This document shows, piece after piece, positions 32,620 to 41,655 of a DNA stretch of 48,591 nt. Numbering within the stretch: the first letter of the stretch is position 1; every line of letters starts with the position of its first letter. The position numbers were made by a program, and so were the translations under genes. Source of the DNA: Bacteroidales bacterium UBA5281. GTDB lineage: Bacteria > Bacteroidota > Bacteroidia > Bacteroidales > Lentimicrobiaceae. The DNA lies in NCBI GenBank assembly GCA_002410555.1, contig DHSR01000036.1:1-48591 (forward strand), in the 5' to 3' direction. The notes beneath the pieces were generated by a model. The model saw nothing but the letters and a program-made list of their open reading frames with translations, was not told the DNA's origin and ran no database searches.

Positions 32620-34113
32620 TCAAGGGGTTATGGAACCTACAAAACTGGAAGCATTATTATCAATAATGGTCATGTCGCCGGTATCAATGCTGCCATCCCC
32701 ATTGACATCAGTAGACAAATAGCCGGTAGCAAAATTCGAAGCATCATTGTCCACCGGGGACATATCTCCGGTATCAATAGAACCATCCTGATTAACATCA
32801 CCACTATAAATTGCATACACACCATCAATCATCATCAGCAAATTACCTCCATAAACCATTGCAGGAACATTAAATGGATAAGTGATGGTTGTGCCCGCCA
32901 TAGAAACGGGTGTGGATGATACCGTTGCAATGCTGTTGCGGTGTTTGATGGTGAGGTAATAGGACCCGCCATAGGCTGCCGGGATGGTCATAGATGCCTG
33001 TCCCGTTGTGGATAAATTGACATTGCCGGAAGTATAAACAATATTGGAATAGTTGGCCGGATTGTGCAGTTCAACTTGTATCTGATCGGCTGTGGTGCCG
33101 GGAAATTGTGGTCCTGTACCATTTAAAGCTTTGCGCATGGTGCCACCTCCATTATAAAGCCCTTCAATAAAGAGGGTTAAATTGAGTGTTTTATCCGTAA
33201 GTGCAGAGCGGCCTGTAAAAGTACCAAATGTAGTTAGCCCATTGGCCGTCAATTGATGTAAGGTAGTATTGGCCGGATTAAAACTCACCGGTGGTTCGGG
33301 CAGCACCCTAACGCATAACAGCGTATTTTCACTGCCTGTTACATCAGCAACCGTATATTGAAAAGTGGCGTTACAGGTAAAACCCGTAATTCCATTTTGA
33401 GTAACCACCCAGTACCGGTTTAAATAGTTGCTGCCAGATCCCGGATAAGCCGCATTGGTAAGCTTTAAGCCAGCATAGTTTGATCCTGAAAAAGAACCAC
33501 CTGAAAACGAAAGGGTGACCGGCGTATATTCGGCGGTTCCCGTGTTATCGCCCACAATAAAGGTGAAACTTCCGGCTGAAGAGAATGATTTGCGCAGCTC
33601 TCCTGATCCTGTAGCTACAACCATAGCTGATGCAGAAGGGACTCCGGCAATGCTGGCTGCAGTACCAAGGGTTAAATGGTTGCTTCCCAGAATAATGCGG
33701 CCGCTATTCATCGTGAGAACTCCCTCTACCCTGGTCTGACCGCCATTCACCATGCCGGCAGCATTATTGATCACCAGGTTTTGAATGATGTTGGTTCCGC
33801 TTATGGTTTGCTGCACCGTTCCGGCTATCTGAAGCGTTCCAGTGCCCAGCGAATTGGCGGCTGCATTTTCATTCACCACATTTTTTCGGGCAATTACCGT
33901 TCCTGCATTGTTAAGGGTAGCTCCATTCTTAATCACCATGTTTTCAACAGAAACCAGGGTGGTGCCTGGTGTTACCCTGAGGGTTGTTCCGGAGGTTATG
34001 ATATTTTCAGCCCATGAATATTGATTCAGGCAGGTTAAGAAAAAGCCTGTCATCAAAAGAAAGCTTAACGTTGCTTTTCCCAAATGGACAGATTGTGCGA
34101 TTTGACTTTTCAT
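32620..34113 (-). CDS. Secreted adhesin-like protein with C-terminal dockerin-like calcium loops
   Basis: A 497-residue protein with a signal peptide at the N-terminus (LGKATLSFLLMTGFFLTC through SWAEN). The first 300 residues read like stacked beta-strands with G/N/T-rich turns (VTPGTTLVSVENMVIKNGA, TLNNAGTVIARKNVVNE, NLVINNAAG), as in right-handed beta-helix or filamentous adhesin repeats. A middle domain of about 120 residues includes LFIEGLYNGGGTMRKALNG. The last 60 residues contain two copies of DVNxDGSIDTGDM (DVNQDGSIDTGDM and DVNGDGSIDTGDM), the 12-residue calcium loop of type I dockerins, each followed by a short helix (DNDASNF, DNNASSF). It lacks a T9SS sorting domain. It is last in a run of four secreted-protein genes. 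Cohesin partners, if any, are not in the window. Confidence 0.82.
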   Translation of the reverse strand: MKSQIAQSVHLGKATLSFLLMTGFFLTCLNQYSWAENIITSGTTLRVTPGTTLVSVENMVIKNGATLNNAGTVIARKNVVNENAAANSLGTGTLQIAGTVQQTISGTNIIQNLVINNAAGMVNGGQTRVEGVLTMNSGRIILGSNHLTLGTAASIAGVPSASAMVVATGSGELRKSFSSAGSFTFIVGDNTGTAEYTPVTLSFSGGSFSGSNYAGLKLTNAAYPGSGSNYLNRYWVVTQNGITGFTCNATFQYTVADVTGSENTLLCVRVLPEPPVSFNPANTTLHQLTANGLTTFGTFTGRSALTDKTLNLTLFIEGLYNGGGTMRKALNGTGPQFPGTTADQIQVELHNPANYSNIVYTSGNVNLSTTGQASMTIPAAYGGSYYLTIKHRNSIATVSSTPVSMAGTTITYPFNVPAMVYGGNLLMMIDGVYAIYSGDVNQDGSIDTGDMSPVDNDASNFATGYLSTDVNGDGSIDTGDMTIIDNNASSFVGSITP

Positions 34114-34162
34114 AATGCTGAATATTAAATTGTTGATGGTTGTTTCATTAAAATTGAATTAG

Positions 34163-36718
34163 TTACTCCGTCTGAGCTCCGGCATAGGTTCCTGAAACTG
34201 CAATTAAGGGAACCTGGCAGGGCCCCAGCACTGCTTTGAACAGGTTGTTTTCTCTTGCATGAAATCCTTCTGTAAGCTGCACATAGTTGCCTGCTTTATA
34301 GGTAACGTCAGTGCCAACACCTCCGGTAATTATCCGGCTGGAAGTTACAGAAATGCTGGCTTCATAGTTCTGAACCCCTGTGTAATTCGGATTCCCCGGA
34401 TCGTTTCCCTGCGTAAGATAATAGGCCGTTGGACAGGAAGTATAGAGGTCGGATGACCACAATCCCCTGCCATAGGTTCCCGCGCGTATTAATCCAGCCG
34501 TATAGTTTATTTCAAGATCAAATACCGGTACGGTGGGCAACCCATTCATAAAGGGGATCCAGAAACCAAGCGTTTCATCGCGGTAATACACACCGATATC
34601 AGTACCTATATACAAGGCATTGTCTGGTGATCCGTTTTTGTCCTCATAAGCAATACAGTTTATGATTGTGTTGGGCAGGTTCCCTGATATGTTTGTCCAG
34701 GAAGCCCCCCCATTGGATGAGGCATATACTTTTTGACCAGCCACGTAATCAGCTACAGTTATGAATACATCCAGCGAATTATCAGGATTGACGGTAATAC
34801 CCGTAATGTTTCTGGATGGCAAACCACTGCTGATTGATGTCCAGGTAGCAGCGGCATCGTCTGAACGCCATATAGAGGTTCCACTCGCAGCATAAATACG
34901 ATTGGTATTGCTGGTTCCCATAGCCATCGCGCTGCTGCCGTTCACCCCGGTATTTGTCCAGCTTGAACCACCATTGGTGCTCTTATACACGTCGGTATAT
35001 CCCGCATATATTGTGTTTGCGTTTGATGGATTCATAATTACAGGTGTTACCCAGGTTCCGCTTGAACCCGCTGGTTGAATGTAGGTAAATGAAGTACCGC
35101 CATTTGTAGATTTTTCCAGAGCGCCATTTTGCCGGTTGGTGTATATGATGTTTGAATTGGTATGATCTATCATGCAGTCCATACCATCTGCTCCCCGCAG
35201 GTGTTGCATGTTATTGGTACCAGTCCATTTGTTCGAACCATTGTCCTGGGTGCCACCGATAAGCAGGTTTGCATTTGCCTGGGTGCCGGCAATGCGGTAC
35301 CACTGGGTAATTGAAATACCGGACGTTAAATCGGTCCAGGTATCACCAAAGTTGGTTGAACGGAAGATGCCGCCATCGCTCAGGCAATACAGATAATTGT
35401 TCAGAGGATTGATTGCCAGGTCATGAATATCGGCATGGGTGTAACCTATCGTATTTCCACGGGTATCCCACCATGATGAAATGGTCCAGGAAGTTCCCCA
35501 ATTGGTTGATGTCCAGGTGTTGATACCTCCAACAATTACATTTGAGCTTGATGTGCGCGATACGGCAACGGCAAGATCGTAGGTGGTTTGATGAGCATCA
35601 TCATTTCCGGTACTTGAGTAACCAAGCAGATTTGGAGTGGTTGATCGTGTTGAGAAACTGGAACCACTGTTTGTAGATAGATAAAATCCTTTAAAAGCAC
35701 CAACTGCAGTAGGCGGCCCGCCAAAAAGGTAAACGTAGGCCGAATTTGCGGGTGAAACGGCAATGGCAATCCGGGTGCAGCCTGAGGGCATGCCGGTGGT
35801 TATCTGGGTCCAGTTTTCACCGGTATCCGTAGAGCGATGAAAAGTGGATGTGCCCGACACGTATACATAAGCAGGATCGCCGGGTTTAAATTCGATGTCG
35901 CGGTAGCTGCCTGACAATACATTTGTCCAGCTAAAGCCTGCGTTTGTGGTTTTAAAAATTCCAAGAGTGGTAACCGCAAAAAGAATGTTAGGATTGGTGG
36001 GATGAATCAGCAGCTTATATCCCCTTACATTATTTTGTACTGTCCAGCTAAGACCGGTAGTGAGCCAGGTTTCGCCGCCATTTATGGTTTTTAGTACGCC
36101 AATAGATCGTGTATCACCGCCATCTCCATCTCCGGTAAGGATATACATTATATTGGTGTTGTTGTAGTTGACAGCGATGCCTGATACCCCTATATTTGGC
36201 ATGCCATCAGTCAGTGGCGTCCATGCTGTTCCGCCATTGGTAGTGCGCCACAAGCCTCCTGAGGGTCCTCCAACCCAGAAAGTATTGGAGGCTGTTGGAT
36301 GAAAGGCAATAACATTCAGCCGGCCAATACCGGGATTCCAGCCCGCAAGATTGGTATAGGTGGTGGGTCCGATAGAACTCCAATAGCCGTTCGTGGATAG
36401 TGGTGCTCTTGAACCATTATCAAACTGAGCTTTGTGTTCCAGATAGGTGTCCCAGGTTTTGGCTGCCACATTGGTGATTTTTCCGTCAGCAGTAAGCCGG
36501 TGCTGATGAAAAAACTCCCAACGCTTCCATTGCTTGTAGCCTGTACCCCGGCCTTTTTCCTTGTCAGCATAATATTGCTCTACCGTTTGCCGGATGGTTT
36601 CAAAATCTGTAGTTGCGGGATTAAGCCATAAATCCGAAGGAGGGCTTTGCTGCGCTAAAAGCAAACCCGATAAGGTTACAAATAGCAGCATTAATCCCAG
36701 GTGTATAACTTTCTTCAT
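34163..36718 (-). CDS. Secreted BNR/sortilin-like repeat protein with C-terminal coathanger-type domain
   Basis: An 851-residue protein with signal peptide MKKVIHLGLMLLFVTLSGLLLAQQ. At least eleven Asp-box units can be read, including TTNGGTAWTPL, TINGGETWLTT, TTNAGFSWTNV, STDTGENWTQI, STNFGDTWTDL, STNGGTSFTYI, STNGGSSWTNT and SSNGGASWTNI, so it forms one or two beta-propellers of the VPS10/sialidase-like type. The C-terminal 70 residues (ISVTSSRIITGGVGTDVTYK, NYVQLTEGFHARENNLFKAVLG) match the stacked-strand C-terminal domain of Bacteroidota secreted proteins in place of a canonical T9SS tail; a short SGTYAGAQTE ending follows. No enzyme active site is evident. It lies in a co-directional run, 49 bases from the next gene. 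Confidence 0.85.
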   Translation of the reverse strand: MKKVIHLGLMLLFVTLSGLLLAQQSPPSDLWLNPATTDFETIRQTVEQYYADKEKGRGTGYKQWKRWEFFHQHRLTADGKITNVAAKTWDTYLEHKAQFDNGSRAPLSTNGYWSSIGPTTYTNLAGWNPGIGRLNVIAFHPTASNTFWVGGPSGGLWRTTNGGTAWTPLTDGMPNIGVSGIAVNYNNTNIMYILTGDGDGGDTRSIGVLKTINGGETWLTTGLSWTVQNNVRGYKLLIHPTNPNILFAVTTLGIFKTTNAGFSWTNVLSGSYRDIEFKPGDPAYVYVSGTSTFHRSTDTGENWTQITTGMPSGCTRIAIAVSPANSAYVYLFGGPPTAVGAFKGFYLSTNSGSSFSTRSTTPNLLGYSSTGNDDAHQTTYDLAVAVSRTSSSNVIVGGINTWTSTNWGTSWTISSWWDTRGNTIGYTHADIHDLAINPLNNYLYCLSDGGIFRSTNFGDTWTDLTSGISITQWYRIAGTQANANLLIGGTQDNGSNKWTGTNNMQHLRGADGMDCMIDHTNSNIIYTNRQNGALEKSTNGGTSFTYIQPAGSSGTWVTPVIMNPSNANTIYAGYTDVYKSTNGGSSWTNTGVNGSSAMAMGTSNTNRIYAASGTSIWRSDDAAATWTSISSGLPSRNITGITVNPDNSLDVFITVADYVAGQKVYASSNGGASWTNISGNLPNTIINCIAYEDKNGSPDNALYIGTDIGVYYRDETLGFWIPFMNGLPTVPVFDLEINYTAGLIRAGTYGRGLWSSDLYTSCPTAYYLTQGNDPGNPNYTGVQNYEASISVTSSRIITGGVGTDVTYKAGNYVQLTEGFHARENNLFKAVLGPCQVPLIAVSGTYAGAQTE

Positions 36719-36751
36719 AAGTGTGTTGCTTTTAATGAAATGAAATTCAGG

Positions 36752-37291
36752 TTACTTTGGTTTTTCACCGGGAGGTTGTGTGCGTTCCCCCTGCATGTTT
36801 CGATAATTGATGATACCAGGTTGCGCTTCCGGGGCCTCTTGTTTGCTTTCTCCTTTCATATCCCTGTAATTGGTAACTTCTATCGGAGAAGCATCAGTTT
36901 TTTGTCCGGTATTCTGATCAATTGAGGCATCTACACCGGTAGGTTGTAAGCTGATTGCTTTTGGATGCTCTGTGAAGCTTTCATCTTCCCTTTTGGGATC
37001 AACGGGAATTATTCCGGGTCTGCCTGGTGCCGGTTCCGGTTCGAATGCCCATTCTCCCTGAAGTTTGGTATCCACCAGGGGTGTGCTGATTTTGGCAGGA
37101 TTGGTGTGCAATGTGCCAGTCTGTAACTCCCTTTCAATTCCGGTAAGCTTTGGATCAATGGGAGGAGCTTCGTTTTTAACGACCGTTTTTTGTATTTGCG
37201 ATTTTTCTGATGGTTGCTGTTGCTGAGCGCTTATAGAAGAAATGCCCATTGCCATTAGCAGCAATAAACCAACCCGTTTAAATTTTTGCAT
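36752..37291 (-). CDS. Small secreted proline-rich protein with an internal repeat
   Basis: A 179-residue protein I cannot assign. The ATG at 37291 is chosen because MQKFKRVGLLLLMAMGISSISA is a clean signal peptide; an upstream ATG at 37333 overlaps the preceding stop. The mature part is rich in Pro, Glu, Gln and Lys and looks largely unstructured. Near the C-terminus, TNYRDMKGE and INYRNMQGE are two copies of one motif. An earlier pair of similar segments (NEAPPIDPKLTGIERELQTG, STPLVDTKLQGEWAFEPEP) may be a more diverged repeat with the pattern P-x-D-x-K-L. It may be a linker or anchor for its neighbours. It has no sorting domain and lies between two secreted-protein genes. Confidence 0.7.
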   Translation of the reverse strand: MQKFKRVGLLLLMAMGISSISAQQQQPSEKSQIQKTVVKNEAPPIDPKLTGIERELQTGTLHTNPAKISTPLVDTKLQGEWAFEPEPAPGRPGIIPVDPKREDESFTEHPKAISLQPTGVDASIDQNTGQKTDASPIEVTNYRDMKGESKQEAPEAQPGIINYRNMQGERTQPPGEKPK

Positions 37292-37332
37292 GGTTCTTTG
37301 TTTAAAAGGTGAAAAGCTCTTTAAAAGTAACA

Positions 37333-38700
37333 TTACCGGCTATCGGCTTTTAAAGCTTTAACTTCTTCTTTTAGCTGGTTGATGACCTTATCCTGTTCAA
37401 TAAGGTACAAGGTAAGTTCTTCCACTTTTTCGAGCAGCATTCTTTGCATATCGCCCAGTTTGATGCCTTCAGCCTCAACTTGTTTTGCAGAAGGAATTCC
37501 CGGGAGGTGGTTGTTTTTAAGAATGCTTTCTTCAAGCGATTGCAGACTCATCAACTCATATTCCGGGGCAAATACATAATCCGGCCAGCTTGCCGTTGCC
37601 TGAACCAGAACTTCATTGCAGGCAATTCCTCCATTTACCGAGAGTCTGTATCCTGTAGCCTGATTGGTGGTTCCAATTCTTAGATCGTTGGATATATATG
37701 TTGTGCCGGCAAAATATCCGGCCCAACTGCTTGCCCCACCGCTGGCGGAACCATATATCCCTATTCGTGTACCTTCTGTACCGCCATACGCACTGCCATA
37801 TACCCCGTAAGTGGTTCCGGTATAAGTTTGTCCGTTTCCGGTGCCAACAACACCCCGGTAACTTCCAATACCTTCAACACCTATTCCCCAGCCGGGAGCA
37901 TTCACAGACGTCCCTCTTAATGCCCGGGTATCTGCTGAACGCGTGTGTAAAACGGTGGCGTCAAGTAGCGTTGATAATGAGTCTGCACCCCCTGAACCGC
38001 CACTGTGGCTTTCAATCAGAATACGGCCTTTAAAATTTCCGGCATAATTGGCCGATGCCCCGCTTGCTGTTGCACTTACAGCATAATTGGTATTCTCATT
38101 GATACCATCAGTAACAAACAGACCGCCATAATTGGTTGCATTCACATCGTTGTTCCATCCGTAAACCGCGGCACCATTGGCGCCCAGCGCAGGTTTTATG
38201 CCCATAACACCGGCATTGTAAACTAAAGCAGGCGCTCCCATAGATTGCGGGCTTAACACACCCAGCATACCGGTGGCATAAGTCTCAGCTCCGTTTTGGT
38301 CATTCCCTTTGATTGCAGCCTTGCCAATGAGATAATTCGTTACGTTCAACCCATTGTCTTCAGGTACGTTGGTACCTATGGCTACGCGCCCGGTATTAAA
38401 AAAGATATTGGATCCATTGGGTTGCCAGTAATCGTTTGCCGAGGTGCCAAAACGTTGCCAGGCCGAACCAGTGTAATAGTAGTATCCCGGCGTGTTGTCA
38501 GTTTGATAAAGGAGCAAACCTGCAACAGGAGCTGCCGGACGCTGGGCAAGCGTCATCCTGGGTGCGAGAAAACCCTTGCCGGTTGCCTTTACATCCAGCA
38601 TGGCTGAATTGTCGGGATTGGAACCATCCGTATTGATGGCTATTTGCGCCTGCAACTGAATGGAGAGCGCTGCAAAAATAAAAATGAGTAGATGTTTCAT
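37333..38700 (-). CDS. Secreted tail-fibre-like protein with C-terminal coiled coil
   Basis: A 455-residue protein with signal peptide MKHLLIFIFAALSIQLQAQ. It begins with the Bacteroidota tail-fibre head: AINTDGSNPDNSAMLDVKA, GFLAPRMTLAQRPAAPVAG and LLLYQTDNTPGYYYYTGSAW. A long G/A/N-rich collagen-like middle follows (GVYGSAYGGTEG, RIGIYGSASGG). It ends with the conserved WPDYVFAPEYELMSLQSLEE, LPGIPSAKQVEAEGIKLG segment and a heptad coiled coil (MLLEKVEELTLYLIEQDK, INQLKEEVKALKADSR). Members trimerise and occur in many Bacteroidota as secreted, non-phage proteins. It is probably the first gene of the secreted four-gene run. No phage genes are nearby. Confidence 0.88.
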   Translation of the reverse strand: MKHLLIFIFAALSIQLQAQIAINTDGSNPDNSAMLDVKATGKGFLAPRMTLAQRPAAPVAGLLLYQTDNTPGYYYYTGSAWQRFGTSANDYWQPNGSNIFFNTGRVAIGTNVPEDNGLNVTNYLIGKAAIKGNDQNGAETYATGMLGVLSPQSMGAPALVYNAGVMGIKPALGANGAAVYGWNNDVNATNYGGLFVTDGINENTNYAVSATASGASANYAGNFKGRILIESHSGGSGGADSLSTLLDATVLHTRSADTRALRGTSVNAPGWGIGVEGIGSYRGVVGTGNGQTYTGTTYGVYGSAYGGTEGTRIGIYGSASGGASSWAGYFAGTTYISNDLRIGTTNQATGYRLSVNGGIACNEVLVQATASWPDYVFAPEYELMSLQSLEESILKNNHLPGIPSAKQVEAEGIKLGDMQRMLLEKVEELTLYLIEQDKVINQLKEEVKALKADSR

Positions 38701-39205
38701 TTGTGTGTGTTGTTTGAAATGAACAATAAAAAATGAGAGTCAGTATATATGCTGAAAAGGGGAGCAGGACAGGCAGGCAGTTGTGAGAGATGTCTGAGGT
38801 GTAAATATGCGCCAGACCGCATGGGTAACTAAAAATAAAATAACAACATTTTTCTTAAATTGTTTCGGCTCATTGAGCTAATAATGAATGAATTAGTGTT
38901 AATTTTATGTTAAGAATTGTAGTCATATCTGGTTTTGCAGCATTCAAATTTAAATGTATTTTTAAAAAAATATTGCCGGATTTCTAATTGGTGAAAGAAG
39001 TTTGATCCGCGTAATGGGCTGATTCTTTCTATACAAAATGGTAATTTATAATATACAATTTTTAGAAAACATATGTTTATTTTTAGTCTTTAATAAGTTA
39101 TATTCCGCAAAAAATATTTCTATTGTTATTTTGCTGCCGAAAGGATGCATTTATTGGTTTTAATAAAGTTCAAATGATAACTTTGCAGTGAGATAACTCT
39201 GATTG
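38701..39205. other. Divergent A+T-rich intergenic region before pbpC
   Basis: 505 bases without a gene. The right end carries a well-spaced plus-strand promoter at 39153-39185. The minus-strand promoter of the secreted four-gene run must lie here, but I see no clean TAnnTTTG for it; CATATTTA near 38805 is the closest. No hairpin or repeat stands out. Confidence 0.4.
39153..39185 (+). promoter_or_regulatory. Bacteroidota-type promoter for pbpC
   Basis: ATTG at 39153-39156, exactly 21 bases, then TAACTTTG at 39178-39185. Transcription would start near 39192, giving a leader of about 14 bases before the ATG at 39206. Confidence 0.6.
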
Positions 39206-41524
39206 ATGTCCGGCTTCAAAAATACCAATTATCATCATCCTGCTTTCGGGGCAGTAATTGCTGCGATTGTGCTGTTCTGCTCTTTCCTGGTTGTGGATGC
39301 TGTTTTTCCGTTCAATATAGATAAGGTATCTTATGGAACCGTTATATATGATGAAGAAGGTATATTAATACATGCATTTCTGACTTCCGATGATAAATGG
39401 AGATTAAAAGCCGAGCCGGATGAAATTACTCCGGAGATTAAGAAAGCCTTTATATATAAGGAAGACCGGTGGTTTTATTATCATCCGGGAGTAAATTTAT
39501 TGTCGGTAGGCAGGGCCTTATTTAATAATCTTACAAGCGGGCGGCGCACCTCGGGAGCTTCGACCATTACCATGCAGTTGGCCCGTCTCTTAGATCCTGC
39601 ACCACGAACATTTATAAATAAGTTTCGAGAGATGTTTCGCGCGCTGCAGTTAGAGCTGCATTATTCGAAAGATGAAATTTTACTTACTTATCTTAATTTA
39701 TTGCCTTACGGCGGAAATATTGAAGGGGTAAAGGCCGCCTCCATGGTTTATTTTGACGAGATGCCTCAGGCACTAAGCATGGGACAGGTGGCCATGCTGA
39801 CCGTAATTCCAAATAATCCCAATCATCTGAAACCCGGGGCAGACAATGCGTTGCTTCTTGATTGGCGCAATAAGTGGCTAAATCGTTTTAAAGCATCCGG
39901 AGAATTTAATAGTGATGCTATAAATGATGCCTTAAACGAAACCATAGCTGATCACCGCATGGCAATGCCCCGGCTGGCGTCCCATTATTCTCTGAGGGTG
40001 GCTGCAAAAGCGGCTCAGGGAAATACCTATTCTACCCTTAACCTTGCACTTCAAAGTAAACTGGAGACCCTGGCCGGAAATTACGTAAGGCGGCTACGAA
40101 GTATAAATGTGGGTAACCTTGCAGTGGTTGTGGTAAGTAACAAAACAATGGAAGTGAAGGCTTATCTGGGTTCATCTGATTTTAATGATGACAACTATCA
40201 GGGACAGGTTGATGGTGTAACTGCACTGCGTTCTCCGGGATCTGCCCTCAAGCCGTTACTGTATGCTCTGGCCATAGATAAAGGCCTGATTACACCAAAA
40301 ATGATGATGGTTGATGTGCCGGTGAATTTTGCCGGTTATCGCCCGGAAAATTATGATGAGCAATACCGGGGAAAAGTTACCGCTGAATATGCCATCGCTC
40401 ATTCACTCAATGTGCCTGCGGTGGAGTTGCTGGATAAACTGGGAACTGAACATTTGTCAGATGCTTTGTCGCTCACCGGGTTTAAATGGATTGCACAAAA
40501 TCGCAAACATTTGGGACTGTCTGTAATACTGGGTGGATGCGGTACTACACTCGAAGAACTCACTGCCTTGTACGCAGCTTTCGCCAATGGCGGGTTATAC
40601 CATCCCCTGCAGTTGGATAAGCAGGCGCTTCCTCTTATGGCTGATACCCTTTGCTCGCCCCAGGCCGCCTATATGATTACCGAAATGCTTACCGGGTTGC
40701 AACGTCCGGATCTGCCGAATCAATATCAACAAGCTGCTCACCTGCCGACTATTGCCTGGAAAACCGGTACTTCATACGGCAGACGCGATGGATGGGCCAT
40801 AGGTTATAACCCGGAATATACTGTTGGGGTATGGACGGGTAATTTTCCAGGTTTTGGTTCCCCCGAACTCAACGGAGCTGAATGTGCAGTGCCCCTGTTG
40901 TTCAATATTTTTAATCTGTTGAGTGATAGAGTTTCACCCCGATGGTTTACTCCGCCTGACGGACTTGATTTCCGGCTGGTGTGTACTCAAACCGGCATGA
41001 TCCCAGACACTTTTTGTCATCAGACAGTGATGGATTACTTCATTCCGGGAGTTTCAACTGCCATGCGCTGCAATCATCTTCATCAGGTATATACTAATCC
41101 GGACGAAACCATATCCTACTGCCGGCAATGCCTGCCGGAAAAGGGTTATAAGTCTGCTCTTTTCTCCACCTATCCGTCCAGTCTGCTTGCCTGGTACAAC
41201 GAAATACACATTCCCTGTAATGCTGAGCCTCCGCACAATCCTGCCTGTCTATCCATCCGCCGGGAAGGTGACCCGGTAATTACTTCCCTGAATGATGGTG
41301 CCGAATATCTTCTCATCCATGGCAGAAAACAGCAATTGATGCTTGCCTGCAATGCTGAAAACGGAGTAGCTAAAGTGTACTGGTATCTTAATGACCGGTT
41401 TTACAAATCAGTCAGACCCTCCGAAAAGGTATTTTTTGAACCTGATGCAGGGAGTTATAAGGTGAGTTGTTCGGATGACCGGGGGAGGAACAGCGATGTA
41501 TACATTGAGGTGTCGTTTTTGTAA
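39206..41524 (+). CDS. pbpC: Penicillin-binding protein 1C (bifunctional class A PBP)
   Basis: A 772-residue peptidoglycan synthase with one N-terminal membrane helix (AVIAAIVLFCSFLVVDAVF). The glycosyltransferase domain has Glu86 in KEDRWFYYHPGVN, SGASTITMQLARLL and a KDEILLTYLNLLPYGGNIEGVKAAS segment. The transpeptidase domain has the nucleophile Ser346 in SPGSALKPLL, the SxN motif Ser400-Leu-Asn402 and KTGTS at about 518. The C-terminal BiPBP_C region is present (last 100 residues, ending DVYIEVSFL). The 1C type is chosen by length and the shortened C-terminus with paired cysteines (for example CRQCLPEKG). The common neighbour YfhM/alpha-2-macroglobulin is not adjacent. The ATG at 39206 was preferred to TTG at 39203. 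Confidence 0.93.
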   Translation: MSGFKNTNYHHPAFGAVIAAIVLFCSFLVVDAVFPFNIDKVSYGTVIYDEEGILIHAFLTSDDKWRLKAEPDEITPEIKKAFIYKEDRWFYYHPGVNLLSVGRALFNNLTSGRRTSGASTITMQLARLLDPAPRTFINKFREMFRALQLELHYSKDEILLTYLNLLPYGGNIEGVKAASMVYFDEMPQALSMGQVAMLTVIPNNPNHLKPGADNALLLDWRNKWLNRFKASGEFNSDAINDALNETIADHRMAMPRLASHYSLRVAAKAAQGNTYSTLNLALQSKLETLAGNYVRRLRSINVGNLAVVVVSNKTMEVKAYLGSSDFNDDNYQGQVDGVTALRSPGSALKPLLYALAIDKGLITPKMMMVDVPVNFAGYRPENYDEQYRGKVTAEYAIAHSLNVPAVELLDKLGTEHLSDALSLTGFKWIAQNRKHLGLSVILGGCGTTLEELTALYAAFANGGLYHPLQLDKQALPLMADTLCSPQAAYMITEMLTGLQRPDLPNQYQQAAHLPTIAWKTGTSYGRRDGWAIGYNPEYTVGVWTGNFPGFGSPELNGAECAVPLLFNIFNLLSDRVSPRWFTPPDGLDFRLVCTQTGMIPDTFCHQTVMDYFIPGVSTAMRCNHLHQVYTNPDETISYCRQCLPEKGYKSALFSTYPSSLLAWYNEIHIPCNAEPPHNPACLSIRREGDPVITSLNDGAEYLLIHGRKQQLMLACNAENGVAKVYWYLNDRFYKSVRPSEKVFFEPDAGSYKVSCSDDRGRNSDVYIEVSFL

Positions 41525-41655
41525 CTTGTGAACTGGCAAGCACTTCTGATATGCCAGCGGGAATCAATAGAGGAAAACAGAAACGTTTTATGCTTCTGGT
41601 TGATGTTTATGTGCTTTTTGATCTGTAATTGTATTGACTCTGATGCTTATCAGCC

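Noticed and set aside
37333..38700. Tail-fibre-like gene as evidence of a prophage
   Set aside because: It has a signal peptide and the Bacteroidota secreted form of the head and C-terminal segments, and no capsid, portal, terminase, integrase or lysis gene is nearby.
41532..41557. Hairpin CTGGCA/TGCCAG between pbpC and the response regulator as a terminator
   Set aside because: A six-base stem with a 13-base loop and no T-run; too weak to call, although some terminator is expected between these convergent genes.
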